A DNA stretch of 64,000 bases from Paraescarpia echinospica (GCA_020002185.1 CM034531.1:86034040-86098039); one strand, 5' to 3'; shown: positions 10,841-23,439, numbered from the stretch's first letter. The notes: generated by a model from the sequence alone, not told the origin. A program made the numbers and translations.

Positions 10841-13800
10841 ATCATTGACATCAGAAAATAAATAATGTTTTCGAGAAAAAATATATACATGACACTAATT
10901 TGGTGAAAGGAAACATTTGCTAGTACTAATACCTTCCATAATTAAACCAATGTTGTTAGTATCACTCTCTGATGTTATGAGATGGAACACAACTTAACTA
11001 CATTATCAGGTACTAGGTAACACAGTTAGTGGCATGCCCAATGATTAATTTATGGTGATTCATGTCTAGAGTTTCCTGGTGCCTGCAACAACATTTATTA
11101 TTGCCTAATGGATTTATCTTAACTGAGATCACTAAATGTTATACAATACTTAATATGGCTACAAAATGTAATGAAAATATGATATTTCTGGAAAATAGAT
11201 CACACGTTGTTGTGTTGAATAAAAAACATTGAGGGTGTTAGGTCATGGTTGGATTAATTAACAGAACTGTCCTGACTTTTAAACTTGTGAATGCACTTGG
11301 CATGCTTTCAACTGTAAATGGTAATATAGTGGCATTCTTCATTCTTTAGATCTACAGTTAATGTTAACACACTTGACAGGATTCTTTATTCAACAGATAG
11401 TGCTAATTAATAAAATATAATTTGGTATTCTTCATTCTATGGTTACTGTTGACACACACTTTTTATTACATAGTGCTTGGCATTCTTTATTCTAGATATT
11501 GTTGATGCACAGTTCTCAGCAAAGATTGTTTATTTTAGTTATCTTTGATAAATCATAGCTTTCATTCTTTAGTCTAATTGCATTGATACACTACATGGCA
11601 TTCTTTTTTCTACAGAATGTATAGATTCTGTGGCATAATTCATTATGTATACATGTACAGATAATGCTCATACACTCTAGTTACATGGTTTATACATGTT
11701 GCCATTCTTTATTCTAGTTATTGTATGTACATATCACGTTAACATTCTATAAATATATATATTGAATGTTAACAATATATATATATATATATATTCTCAA
11801 ACTGTTTCTAATTAACTAACCTTTCTGACTGATCTCTGACTCAGAGGCAAATTACCACAGGCTTGGAATCAAATCCATTTGAGCCAATTTGACAAGTAAT
11901 CAAAATACAACACACTGTTAATTAATCATTTGGATCACATTATTCTTGTTCTTTGAGGCAACTTGGACATATTGTACCATGGGATACATATGAAAACAGG
12001 CAATTAAAATGGCTACAAAGTTGCGACAAGGATCTGTGTTGCATCTATATTCCCTAACCAAGGCTGCTCTTGGGTACGAATCAAGCATATACCTGGACCT
12101 TCGCCCCTAGACGAGGGAAATGTCCCGATAATAATGTCCCAAGTGGGGTGCTGGACAAGTCCTATATATATGCCTACATCAGGATGACATTTTTTATTTT
12201 ACAAAATGACATTATTCTAAACATAGCAAAATTTATCCAACTAATTTACAATCACATGCAACACTGAATAATGTGACATCAGCAGGCAATCAAATTACTT
12301 GTTTTATTTGGTCTCTCAACACTAGATCATTATAAATTCATCATTAGTCTGATACATCCTAGGATGCCAGGGGGCACTGTCGATTACATTAGTCTTTGTA
12401 CCCCCTAGCAGATCACCTTGGGAAAAGCTGAAGTTAAGCTCAGCCAATTAATACTATTATCAGCAAGTGTTCTGCTCATCTTTCTTTCAGCCACTGTAGG
12501 TGGCTCATGTTACGTAATGTTACTGAAGTAGAAGTAATTGTTTTAATACATGCAGTACCACTCATACAGCCATTCATGAGAATTGCTGAATGGGTAATAT
12601 TTCCCATAACTGCTCTTTGATGTTAGGCAAGTGCATTTAAATTGTGCATATTGATCATTGGTCCCATAGGCACAAAAAGACCGGTAGCGGAAACAGATCT
12701 ATACTTACTTAGGAAAGAAAACCTGTGAAAATAATTCAGCAAACTTCTGCACTTTGCATATATATATAGGACATCTGCCATGGGTAATGTATAGCACTTT
12801 ACTACTGTCACCACCCCTAGCTTGCGAGGATAGTCTGACAATTATATAGCATAGGCATATACTATAGTCATAGGATTAGCTGACATACTTACCTGATTGA
12901 CAGCACCATAACTTCATAAATGTATCGGTGTTGCAGATCGCAGAGTTTTACTGGGCACACCCTCCCTGTCGTATACTTGACACAATGTGAATGTCGTCGC
13001 GGCGCTTTGTGAATCCAGTCATAAAGACCTGCGTGCCCACACCATCGTTAATGACAGTGCGAAAGTCAATGACATTGTCATTGATGACAATGCTCTGTCA
13101 AATGAGACTGATAAATACTAAAATAGCCCACGGTTGACACAACAATTACAACGATATCGTTGTTATGATTTCACACGCGTGTTGCAGCAACGTGTGTAGT
13201 GACGTAACCACATTTTCAGCATCATACAAAACGGTACTTTCGCACATACACAATTAGTAGCTCTGATTGAAGCCACTTCCGTATCAATGCAGGAGAAGCA
13301 TCATCTCACTCAGCGTAATGCGCATCTCGTCACGGACGACCTGCTTTCTGTAGCTGACAACAGATAATCGCCAGGGGGCGCCACGAAAGACACCTTAGTA
13401 GTGAAAGCATCCAGTAGATGGCGGAGAGGTTCCCGTACTTGTTATTGCTCACTAAAATTACGCTGTCAACCACGGTAAGAGACACCACCTATTCGTGTTC
13501 GATCCATCTTATGCGGTTCAGTTTTGTTTGTGTTTAGTACACAGCGGTTTTTTTTCTCCATTGATCGGTCACTAAAATAACTACGATGGTTTCCTTTTGC
13601 CAAATTCTGGGCGATATTTGATTGTTTTCATAGCACCTCTGCAGGCTCTGGCCCAGCCAGCCCAGGGCCAGGCTTCCCCAGCCAAGGTGACAGATCAGAG
13701 GTACCGTCTGTACCTGTGCTCTTCTGTTACCAAAATAGCTACTGACAATGTTTACCAAATCATCTTGGATGTTCTATCCAAGTTTCATTACGAACGAGAA

Positions 13801-15097
13801 TAGTCTGTACACTGCACTCTACAGTGTCTGTGAGCTACAGTCACAACTTGTTTAGGTATGTCAACATCCGCTGGGGGGCAGCACCGCTCAGCGTCGGTTT
13901 AACGCGTTCCAGAAATGGTGCAGGTTTTTTGCCGCGCAGTCGATCTGCTGGATCACATGGTCTCGGAAAATGTCGTGGATCTCGATATGCATACTAATTT
14001 TGTTTACTGTTGACATTTATATCGACCAATGAATGCCATCAGAAGATGCTCGGCGGGTAAAATCTGTTACATTGTATTCAGCTGGGCAATATTAAGGTTG
14101 GTGAACTTTGTGTTGTGTTTACTTACAAAAATATTAATATATTTTAGCGTGTATCTTAAAAATGCTTAGGTGTCTTTGTGAAACTAGAATCCTAGCTTTC
14201 ATATGGTATAACTATGAATCTTGTATATTCATGCGGAACGCAAGGAAGACTAATCTTAGATGACTGGTAGCGTGCCAGTTTGATGCGTTTTGTATGTCGC
14301 TCGGCGCATTAGCGGCTATTTATAATGTATGCGCCGAGGCGCGGCGCCATTCTAACGTATACCCGATCGATATTGTAATCTGTGCCATCCCCACTTTTAT
14401 CAGTTAAATGTTAGAAAGTTGTGATTGGATATTTGTTATATATGCAATACTGTTTTCTAGTGATCAATATTTTTAAGACAAGTTACGAAATTTCAAAAAC
14501 TGACATTTACGGCAATGTCTATTGATGTCACATCTGTGACTGCGGCTGTGCACTCTACTTCCTTTTCAATCAATAAAGGAATACGTTCTTAATCTGAACA
14601 ATCCGCATTTTTAACCGTTCAATTTTAGTAAGTTGTGTTAATAAACTGTAATACGTGTATATTATTATTGTGTCTGTATCAGTATTTTTATGATAGAAAT
14701 TACGAACAGTTAATATTTCCACTTTAATTTACATCACCTGTATTCCTATATTCCTGTAATCCTATATTATTGTAATTCACATTTTATAATTCAGTCTGTA
14801 GTCATGTTGACTATCCATTTTGTTGATATTAATAATATTTACTGTTTTTATGTGAATCACAATATCTTGTTGTGATTTGTATTTCATGCCACAAATACTC
14901 AGGAATTCTGGTGGTGAAGATAAAGATAAGTTACGATATATCAAACAATCTTGCATACTCACATACAAGGACAGAATGTTCACACTGTCGCCTCTACGTG
15001 AATCACAACACCGAAGTGATATCGATGTTGTGTGCACTAAGAAAAGTGTGGTATTACAAAAATGTAGAAATGTAATGTTTTTTATTTTATTTTCAGA
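10841..15097. other. Long intergenic or 5' non-coding stretch
   Basis: No gene can be called. It contains a degenerate repeat of a CATTCTTTATTCTA motif (11327-11720), an AT run (11750-11795), and a CpG-richer block at about 12890-14420. That block includes CTCF-like motifs and a possible tiny first exon (13418-13474, donor ACG|GTAAGA). The 68-codon frame at 13597-13803 is not recognised. The CpG-richer block could hold the NOS1AP promoter and 5' exon, but I cannot show this. Confidence 0.4.
11327..11720. repeat. Degenerate minisatellite of a CATTCTTTATTCTA motif
   Basis: Seven variants of GGCATTCTTTATTCTA occur at irregular spacing of roughly 40-100 bp, at about 11331, 11380, 11430, 11480, 11562, 11598 and 11700. 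They are separated by variable AT-rich sequence, some of it related (TTGTTGATGCACA-like). This fits an old, decayed tandem array. Confidence 0.5.
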
Positions 15098-15960
15098 ATG
15101 GATTCCGAAGCACGCAAGGCCAAGCTGCTAATCGTTGGGCACAGTTTTGTGCGTCGCATGTCAGAAGCGTGTACCAGCATTGCTGAGTACCGCTATTTCT
15201 GTCCCGACCTTCTCCTGTCTTGTATGTTTGACAAGGTTGTCTTTCTAGGAAAGGGGGGACTTACCTTGGGTGGTTTGTTCCGTGAATTTGGAGCTGTGTG
15301 TGCAGAGGCGCCAAATGTTGTTTTAATCGACATATGAACGAATGATCTATGCAATGGCTGTGCACCTGAAGAATTGGCAGAAGGTATTGTGTCATTTGCT
15401 CAGAAATTGACTTCAATACCTTCTGTATTACAGGTAGTGATATAATAATAATATATTTTATTTAATATAGCGCCAGATCCAATTATAAATTGTTCGTGGC
15501 GCTTTACAACATGTAGAACCCAGATAGAGGTATTAATGATGGCTAAATAAGCATGCATTTTCTAAAAGAAAATTTAAATATTAGTAAAATACGAAAAAAT
15601 ACAGTAATTAAATAAATATATTAAAATAATGATCAGTTACATACAGTTCTATGTAGAAATAAGACATTGTCAATTCATTTAACTGAACTAATGTACATGT
15701 AATTATAAAATATGCCATATTCTAACACGAATTCCTAAGTCCGGCAGCCATTATGTTGTTCCAAATGATTTTGACCAAGCCCGGCACATTGTTAGTACAC
15801 GAATAGTCCAGCTGATCACTGATTCAAATAAAATAAATTTCTGGGCACATCGTGAATTGTTTCTTCCAAAGCATTTTGCAAGAGACGGAGTGCACATGAG
15901 TACCATTGGCATGAAGATATATGTCAGTAGCACGAGGAGAGCAGCTATTCTAGCTTTCAA
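15098..15960 (+). pseudogene. SGNH-hydrolase-like gene, disrupted
   Basis: The frame opens right after a good splice acceptor (TTATTTTCAG, ending 15096) with MDSEARKAKLLIVGHSFVRR. LIVGHSF is the nucleophile block (usually GDS/GHS) of SGNH/GDSL-type hydrolases. Next come the FLGKGGLTLGGL block and VVLIDI, with an in-frame TGA at 15335-15337 exactly where the glycine of the GTND-like block should be; TNDLCNG follows. The frame runs to SIPSVLQVVI (~15441), is broken by a 270 bp insertion (15444-15713), resumes in the same frame with CHILTRIP, and ends with the family-typical DGVHMSTIGMKIY block, where D and H complete the triad (~15890-15910). One stop plus one insertion indicate a recent pseudogene. 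Such domains are common in lophotrochozoan genomes, often with unknown substrate. Confidence 0.8.
15444..15713 (-). mobile_element. Retroelement 3' tail inserted in the SGNH-like gene
   Basis: Insertion of about 270 bp between two in-frame halves of the SGNH-like coding sequence. On the minus strand it ends GTTGTAAAGCGCCACGAACA...GGATCTGGCGCTATATTAAA followed by ATT repeats, matching the 3' termini of the LINE tails near 3467, 9170 and 10832. The junctions share TAT/ATAT, compatible with a short target duplication. It is either a severely truncated LINE or a SINE sharing that tail. Confidence 0.7.
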
Positions 15961-17039
15961 GCGATGCCAACATCAGGTTTAGCTGCTTTCTTCATGCTAC
16001 AACATGTGCACTCTGTCACTATTTTTTCTAATACATATTTTAATCTTCAAAATTGTCACTTCAAAAAACAGTTCAACCAAAACAACCATTATGAATCAAA
16101 ATTACTTTTCAAAACACAACTACAAAACATAGAATTTGGCATATCACTACTTCACTTGCATCAGCTTTGTCTAGATCATTTGTTTCTGTGTTGATGATGA
16201 ACACCTTTGGCTTTGATGTCACTGTATACATAACTTCAACTGCATGCAATAAACCATCCATGTTAAGTCTTAATCCTCCTTGGCAGACAACCTTTCATTC
16301 ATATATATACAGCTCAAAATTTGCAATTGTTTTTCTTTACCTTTCAAAATTACATTCTGATTCAATTAGAAATCATCATTGATAAGATATTCTAAGAATA
16401 TTTATTTAGAAATTGCTAGTGTATTTGTAAAGTAAATTTTCAAATTATGTACTGACTTACTTATGCACAAGACTGCCTAACAGGAAACAGCTGTGGGCCT
16501 GCACCAATGTCAATAATGGCAAGTGCTCACATGGGTCAACTCTTCAGGAATTGACAAAGCTCTTTGAGCTCTGCAGAAGTGTCTGGCATCATAGTCGCTT
16601 CATATCCATTGCTCAACTCAAATTTACGTGGAATAACAATGCGCACACTTGAAGAACATTGCTACATGACTTTGAGAAATGTAGACGTCGCTACTAGGAT
16701 GTTTATATAAAAACCTGGTGTTTTGGACATTAACCTTTGTAAAATATTATGAATGGTGCTGCACTGTTTACGTTATAATAAATTGCTTTGATGGTTTTTT
16801 CAATGATATCATGTTTTGTAAAAAAATGTTCACACTCAGTTATAGGAGCCAAGTTAACTTTAACCTCCCACACCATTACTTTATTGACCTATAAAATGTG
16901 TTCTTTTTATTTCCATGGTGAACTCGTTTTGAATTCAGTCAACATTTAGGGGAGTGATACATGTCCAATGTAAATCTGCTAGGCACTGTTCAGTAAAAGG
17001 TCCTCTAGTACACAAAATTGTCCGGTCAATATTATTCTA
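15961..17039. other. No recognised gene
   Basis: On the minus strand about 16680-16545 reads VRIVIPRKFELSNGYEATMM then PDTSAELKELCQFLKS before a stop. It looks protein-like but I do not recognise it, and the frame is interrupted on both sides. The rest is AT-rich non-coding DNA. Confidence 0.35.
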
Positions 17040-17900
17040 CTAATCCCTGTTCATAGATCAACTGTGAGCACTAGTTTAAATAAGTAGGCCATGTTAAAAG
17101 AGGCATGTATCAGGTTACATAGCATGAAATTATATATTAACAACTTCCATCCCTCAAACGTTGATTGCGCCACTTTCGAATTAATTTGTACTACTAGTAG
17201 GTTGTATGAAAAATTGGTACTTACATCGTCACAGTTCATTAAAGTTTATATCTATTGTCTTTGACATTTGTAATCCCTCAAACGTCCAGTGTGCACATTT
17301 ATTAATTAATTACGCCATTAATTTCAGTACATACGTCAAATGTGAAATATAGGTCAAATAAATAGGTCATGTTCTAATATCCATTTACAGGTTTACATAG
17401 CATTAAAGTAACTATATTAGCAATTTTCCACCCAAATGATAATTGCCAATTTCTTAATTCATTTTCACCTAAATTATGTCATTTATATGGAATTAATCCC
17501 AGTATGTAGGTCAAATCTAGGTCAAAATGGAATGTAGGTCAAGTGTGAAGGTCAAGGCAAGGTCACCAAAATTGAAATTTCCTAAAGGGTATCATGATTC
17601 ATCCAGTGGGTGCATGTATGAATTAATTATGCCATAAATTCAGGTATATAGGTCAAATGTGAAATATAGGTCAAATAAATAGATCAAGTTCTAATAGCCG
17701 TTTAAAGGTTGCATAGTATTAAATTAATTATAATGGCAATATTCATACTTCAAACGTTAACAGTGCTCATTACCTAATTAATTTATTTTCAGCTAAATGA
17801 TGTCATTAATAAGAATTAATCCCATGCTGTGGACCAAATCTAGGTCAAAAGTGGAATGTAGGTCAACTGTGAAGGTCAAGTAAAGGTCACCAAAAATTGA
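17040..17900. repeat. ~316 bp tandem repeat rich in AGGTCA
   Basis: Two full units (about 17335-17650 and 17651-17900+) and a decayed partial unit (17040-17280) share AGGTCAAATGTGAAATATAGG, TTACATAGCAT, CAATATT/CAATTTTCCA, ATTAATCCCA and AATGTAGGTCAA...AAGGTCACC blocks in the same order. Thirteen exact AGGTCA hexamers, all on the plus strand, fall between 17351 and 17889. Confidence 0.75.
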
Positions 17901-19078
17901 CATTTCCTTAAGGGTTGCACCATTTTTGATTTCACATACGTAAGTTAAAAGGTTCCAATGTTATTACTATTTTCCAATCAAATAAATGCAGTCCTCATGC
18001 AGACTGTGCACAAGAAATGGACTGAAAACCAATAGACAAAAAATGCCACCATTTTAAGATTTAAAAGTTGAATATCGCCGCAAATATTGAAGATATCAAA
18101 ACAATTCAAAAAGGGTAGTAAATTACATATCATTATCCATCATGTAGCACTATTTAAATGATGATATAACATATTCTGTTTTTTTGTTGACATACCTAAC
18201 TTGTTTTTTATTGGAGAAGAAACTATAAATAACCTTTTTTATTTGTGAATCACATCACATGCAGGCTCAAATTAATCTTTCTTACACATGACGGTGTGTG
18301 CATGCATCAGATTCCGTATCTTCTTATTTCCCGCTCAGGACTACGTTATACTTTATATTACAAATTCTAAAGACTCAGTGTTCAAAATTTTTAGATGTGC
18401 AATAATATCATTGTCACTATACGTACATATCAATATATTTGTGATCAATCATTCCATGAGTCTTATTTCGCTAAAATATTTTGCTTAACAAACACCTGAA
18501 AGATTTAAAATAAAATGGCGGATAAGTAAACAATAAATAAAGCGCAGGAAACATAAATCACCCCCAAAGCAACTCAAATAATCAGGGCGTTCTAACAAAC
18601 TAAACGTTACAGTAATTAAACGTACATTAGCTATATCAGTCACATAAATTATATATTCTTTAAAATATCCAGTCATTTCGATTGTTTTGCGCCTCACGTT
18701 TCAGACTAATTTCATGAAAAGTAAACATACCAAGTATTCACTATGATATACTAGTTCATTTGAGCGTCTGTTTCACTTCATTTTAGTGAAATTAACAAAC
18801 TATAAAATAAAATTCGGTTTGGCCTAACCGAATATCGGCATACGCGCGTCAGCTTGGAACACGACATTCACATGGATTGTAATTGCACTCTTCTCATGAT
18901 CGCGAATTGTGGGCAACATCGACCTTTGACCCCGCCATTTGGCGCTATTGATACTTATGGAATAGCGATTTTATGCAATGTGGGGATGTCCACGAAGACA
19001 GTATCCGCGCATAAAGGTGTATTTCTATTTGGGAAAGACTATGGAACAAAACAAAGTAAACAGAAATAGTTAGAGACG
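17901..19078. other. No recognised gene
   Basis: AT-rich to about 18830, then a CpG-containing block (18835-19080) just upstream of the candidate exon at 19079. The frame 18854-19069 is not recognised and could equally be 5'UTR. Confidence 0.35.
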
Positions 19079-19363
19079 ATGCCAGTGGACTGTGGTTGTG
19101 GGGTCAGTCACAACAGATGCAGCGTTTGCAAAGATTCTTCCAGACAGGTTAGTAATTTTGAATTATTCTGCTTTAATCACGTATATTTAGTCGTATGAGT
19201 ATAATATTATTGTTGCTCGTACCAAATTGATTTTTTTACGTTTTAGCCAAAGACACGTGGTCATCACGTTGCAGTTGACATAGCCATAGGGAAACATAGG
19301 CAATGGCAGTGGCGGCATGGGCCCTGTTTACTATCGGGCTCAGCTAGCAGTATGATGCTGTGA
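19079..19363 (+). CDS. Candidate two-exon Cys-rich small ORF
   Basis: Exon 1 (19079-19147) encodes MPVDCGCGVSHNRCSVCKDS then SRQ and ends in a donor CAG|GTTAGT. A pyrimidine-rich acceptor TTTTTTTACGTTTTAG ends at 19246. In the same phase, exon 2 (19247-19363) gives 38 more residues (PKTRGHHVAVDIAIGK...SSMML) and a TGA. The Cys/His spacing in exon 1 could bind zinc, but I do not recognise a family. Support is only the coincidence of a clean donor, acceptor and phase; it may be chance or a 5' exon of something longer. Confidence 0.22.
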
Positions 19364-20697
19364 CTGTAAAGATAATAATGTCTATATCGTAAATGGTAGT
19401 AGGCATGGGATAATAGTAATATTGCAAACGTATTGTAAATGATCCGTAACAATTATAATTATGGAAGTAATAGATTGTACAAAAACAATTATACATAATT
19501 TACTAATAGTAAGCAATGTAATAGTAATTTATGTAATGTATTACTTTTATATAAAAAATATAGTTAAATACTATTTAATTATTTACAAGGAAAATCGTAT
19601 TCCAGTAGTTTCACCAGGTTTTTGATAGCCCCGTTCAGTGAGTTTTTCCATTGTGTTCAGAAAACCAGTGTACCTCAATACGGTAAAAATACCCATAACA
19701 TGATGTTTAGAAAGCATGTGACCGATTTATGTGGGCATTGGTCGCATTTGGCAAGTGGTCGTTCATTGCATTGCAACTTTTGCAAGTGCATTATTGTTAG
19801 AAACAATCAGTGCTGACTGCCGAGTATTAATACATGTACCATATTGTCAGAATTCGGGGTGTGTCCTGATCACATGCAGGTGCATGCAGCAAACCATTTC
19901 ACATTCAGGCAGATGAATGTTGTGGTACTCTGTCTCCAAAACCTTTTATCAAAATCATAAATATGAGCAAAGGACATGTTTTGTTTGTCTGCATGAGGAT
20001 TTTGCAGAAATGGGTGTCCTCGTTAAATTGCATATTTGTTAGAAATACTGCACATGTGAATTAATGTAAAAACGTTGTAAAGTAAAAACATTTTATTGAA
20101 ACTCTTATGAAGTGATTGAATACAAAATAGTGAAAAGCACAGTACATCTACAGGTACAATCACTGCACTTCATCTGTATAATGTAATCATTTTTAATATC
20201 ACGTACACGTCACATGCACATAAAATGTAACGCAATAACAGAACAAAAATAATTTAGGAAGAGGTTGAAAAATTCAGATACATATAAAAAGAAACAGTTA
20301 CTTTTAATACGATTCTTTGTTACAAAAAACAACACCAGTATGTGTGATATCAAATGCTAGTTGTAGTTTGTACAGGCCTTGTGTGTTTACAACTCACAAA
20401 ATTAGTGACTAAACAATTATGTGTATTTAACAAAAAAATTAATATCGTGCCCATAACATTTTAACAAATGAGAAAAAATACAACTTAGGAAGATGTTTAG
20501 TTGAACAAATGTAATATGTACATATCAAATAAAAATAATTACATTATGATTCTTTGTAAAAAAAACGTCAATGTGATGTCATATTCAAATTGTAGTTTAT
20601 GCAATGCTTGGTATGTTTACAACTTGCAAAATATAGTGACTAGACTAGACAGGGTCATCGCCATATTACTGAGAATTACATGTACAATCACTACATG
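19364..20697. other. No recognised gene
   Basis: AT-rich. Short open frames (19622-19916, 20501-20728) show no motif. A weak internal duplication is visible: blocks near 20220-20400 recur in altered form near 20465-20640 (GATTCTTTGT, TTGTAGTTT, TGTTTACAACT). Confidence 0.4.
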
Positions 20698-20905
20698 CTA
20701 TGTTGCTCCAGTTTACTCAGTTGTATGAAGAGTACCTGGCTATAGACTGTGGATATTTTTGTACAAGTCTTCATGTATTAATTTCAGTGTGGCTGAAAGC
20801 TTCCCACCTAAGTCGAGATGGTGTTCGATTTAACAGGTCTGCCAGGGAGTAAAGTGTAAAGTACTTTGAGCAATCTACACTATATAATAGGATACTACAC
20901 TTTTA
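20698..20905 (+). mobile_element. tRNA-SINE body, 5'-truncated and interrupted copy
   Basis: Shares with the SINE at 49885-50170 the blocks TTTACTCAGTTGTATGAA, GTACCTGGCTATAG, GTGTGGCTGAA, GTCGAGATGGTGTTCGATT, AACAGGTCT and GGGAGTAAAGTGTAAAG, then CTTTGAGCA and CTATATAATAGG. The tRNA-like head is absent and about 30 bp are inserted near 20755-20785. Confidence 0.85.
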
Positions 20906-21787
20906 ATAAACACTAAATAATAGGATACAACAACTATACTTGTGTTGTTTATACCATAATTAGTATAATGTGTACAGGTGTATTATCATCATGTGGAATG
21001 AAAATGTAATGTAAATTATTTGTGAAAATATAAATCAGTGTTAACAAATATTAATGTAGAAAGATGATGTGTGGCGTGAAAAATATACAACAGTTCTCAA
21101 AATACATAGAACATTTAAACAAATAAAATGCTGTTGTCAGTGTATAGACAGACTGTTGAAAAAGTGAAAGTATTTCAATACCATTACTTCATCAAAAAGC
21201 TTGTGTTATATAAGTGATAACAAGTACCTGGTGTATGTTGCAAGAACCCAGCTGGCTGCCACTGACTATCAGCAACACAAAGACAATGAAACCCTACCTC
21301 TGTAATGATGCTGGATAATTAATGTATTTTTTCATGGACACTGCTAAAAGTTATAGTTGAATTGAAGACAAATACCATGTATTATTGACTTTTGACAAAT
21401 GTGTCGTCACATATAAAAATATCATACATGTCAGACCCATGCTAATTGTCATTTTGTCTGCTGTATAGGTACAAATGGGTGTACAGCAAAAAGTCTGGAA
21501 GCTCATATGCAGTACCATCGAAACACAATGATTTCATGGATATATAAACCAATCACTGACGCATGCTTAACACTGAACCTGACTCACAGCGTCGAGAGTT
21601 GTTGCACGAAGACCCATGCCATATCTACCAGACCCTGGCACCCCTGTTCCATCACCAACTGCACAGATAGTCGGACGTCTCTACACTCGAATGTCAAGCA
21701 ACCTGCGTTCTACACTGGTTTGCAGTCACTCCAGCTAACTGACTGACCTGGAAGCCAGTGTGCACCCCATCGGAACAGGGCAATCTG
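20906..21787. other. No recognised gene
   Basis: AT-rich to 21470. Bases 21470-21790 are less AT-rich and carry a 79-codon frame (21507-21746) without known motifs. Confidence 0.35.
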
Positions 21788-21963
21788 TCACAGATGCAAC
21801 ACAGGACACAGTTGTGGATTACTCGGCGCACATTCACATGAAGAACTGTCTACATGCAGCATGGCTGTAGAATCTTGTCCTAGATCCTGGACAAATACAA
21901 CTGTCCAGTATGCCATATTAACTTGGAGAACTGGTGGTTCTGAGCACACCAGTTCAATCTCCT
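21788..21963 (-). CDS. Candidate terminal exon, unknown protein
   Basis: On the minus strand a textbook acceptor (TGCTTTTCTTTACAG, ending at 21964) is followed by 57 open codons starting EIELVCSEPPVLQVNMAYWT and ending PQLCPVLHL and TGA. About 950 bp upstream there is a possible donor GAAG|GTACGT near 22940. I do not recognise the protein and no second genome was available; it could be a chance frame or UTR. Confidence 0.2.
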
Positions 21964-23439
21964 GTAAAGAAAAGCATATATTCAGTAAAAAAAAACAGGC
22001 ATCATAGTTGTGTAGGGAGTAAACAATTATCAAGTGTTCATTGTCATAATCAGTAAATATAAAATAATGTTTTTTGAATGACCTGCAGCATTTCACAAGG
22101 CAGTAAGCAGTGTTCTATACATGTTGACATCTTGGGAACAGTCAGTATTCATTGGGGTGTTATGGGGGGTTGATACACCATGCATGCATTAATTAGTGGA
22201 ATATGCTCTTTGTCAAAATGGTGATAAATTTTCTTTACAAGGTGTATTTGTCTTTACGTGAATTTAAAACTGTTCAATTTCATTACATTGATACCTGATC
22301 TTTGTCAATATTATAGACTGATTTGAATTCTGCTAATCGGTAAATCACATTTATAATTTGTTTGTTTTGTGTTTGCCATGTGTAACTAGTAGTAGTACAC
22401 ATATTCGTGTGTGACATTTTAAGGTACTGCCTGAAGCTCAAGGTTGAATGGTCAAGGTGAGGAAATGGCAAAATTAGGTGTTATTATTGTGATGCTAACA
22501 GTATATTTTCCTTGTCATCTATTAAAAGATTCATAATATGTATGCTTACCTTCTTCAGGAATGAATAATTTATTTTATAAACTAATTTCTCAGTCATCGC
22601 CATATGCTAAATGCTTTTAAAGGTGTATTAATATATCTGTGTTGATACATTGTGGCAAGTGTGGGTATAATATGCAAGTGCAGAAGTCAACCTAGTTTCC
22701 CATGTCCAAGATGTTATTATTAAAATGTGTATGAAAACAAGTGCATATTTACTATTGAATCTCTGGCTGGTACGGTGATGTCTTAGACTTAAAGAGTCAC
22801 ACTCGAGTCGAGTGTAGACGTTCACCAGTGGCAATGATGTCATATTCATACAATAAACTTCATGATTATAGGCTAATTCTCGTTGAATTAATACACGGCT
22901 ACGCGTTCTTGTTGCCAACTGCAATAGTGTAATACGTACCTTCGTACAACTACTTTGGAATCGTCACCTTGATACGCCAAAGCATGTGTGTGTTGTTATT
23001 GTTTTCGTATGCTTGGGATGCTGATCTCACGTAAAGCACGTGACCGAAATGGTGCAGGAGGTCGACAGTGCAATTGGCTTTTGCCAGCTGTACCCGATGT
23101 AACAGCAAATATATTTTGTTGATGATTAAAAAACATGTACGCATGTTTTTATTAAACCGACTGCACACAAGTTAAACTATTCACATATTACTCGTCTGGA
23201 CCTAAAAGAACCGGATTGGTGATGGGCAAACTAACTGATTAAGGACCTTTTAATCCGTCTCCTCTGTTTTGCCATTTCCTGAACTAGCAGGCCGTTCTTT
23301 GGGTGTATCATTATCACCCTTGTGTTTTCAATATACCTCAAGTCCTGGGTCAGCCCATGGCCAGAAATAACTAATAATAAATAATTTACCCTACCATTGC
23401 CTCTACCTGTTTGTGTTTGCACTAGCACCAACCTTTTGC
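21964..23439. other. No recognised gene
   Basis: Several 60-100 codon frames occur (22628-22924, 22950-23168) without motifs. The block 22860-23180 is CpG-richer than its surroundings and might be a promoter or 5' exon on the minus strand. Confidence 0.35.

Noticed and set aside
13071..13091. Short palindrome CATTGTCATTGATGACAATG
   Set aside because: Nine-base arms in AT-rich DNA are expected by chance at this scale.
13597..13803. 68-codon frame ending SKFHYERE
   Set aside because: Looks vaguely protein-like but has no known motif and no splice support; may belong to an uncharacterised repeat.
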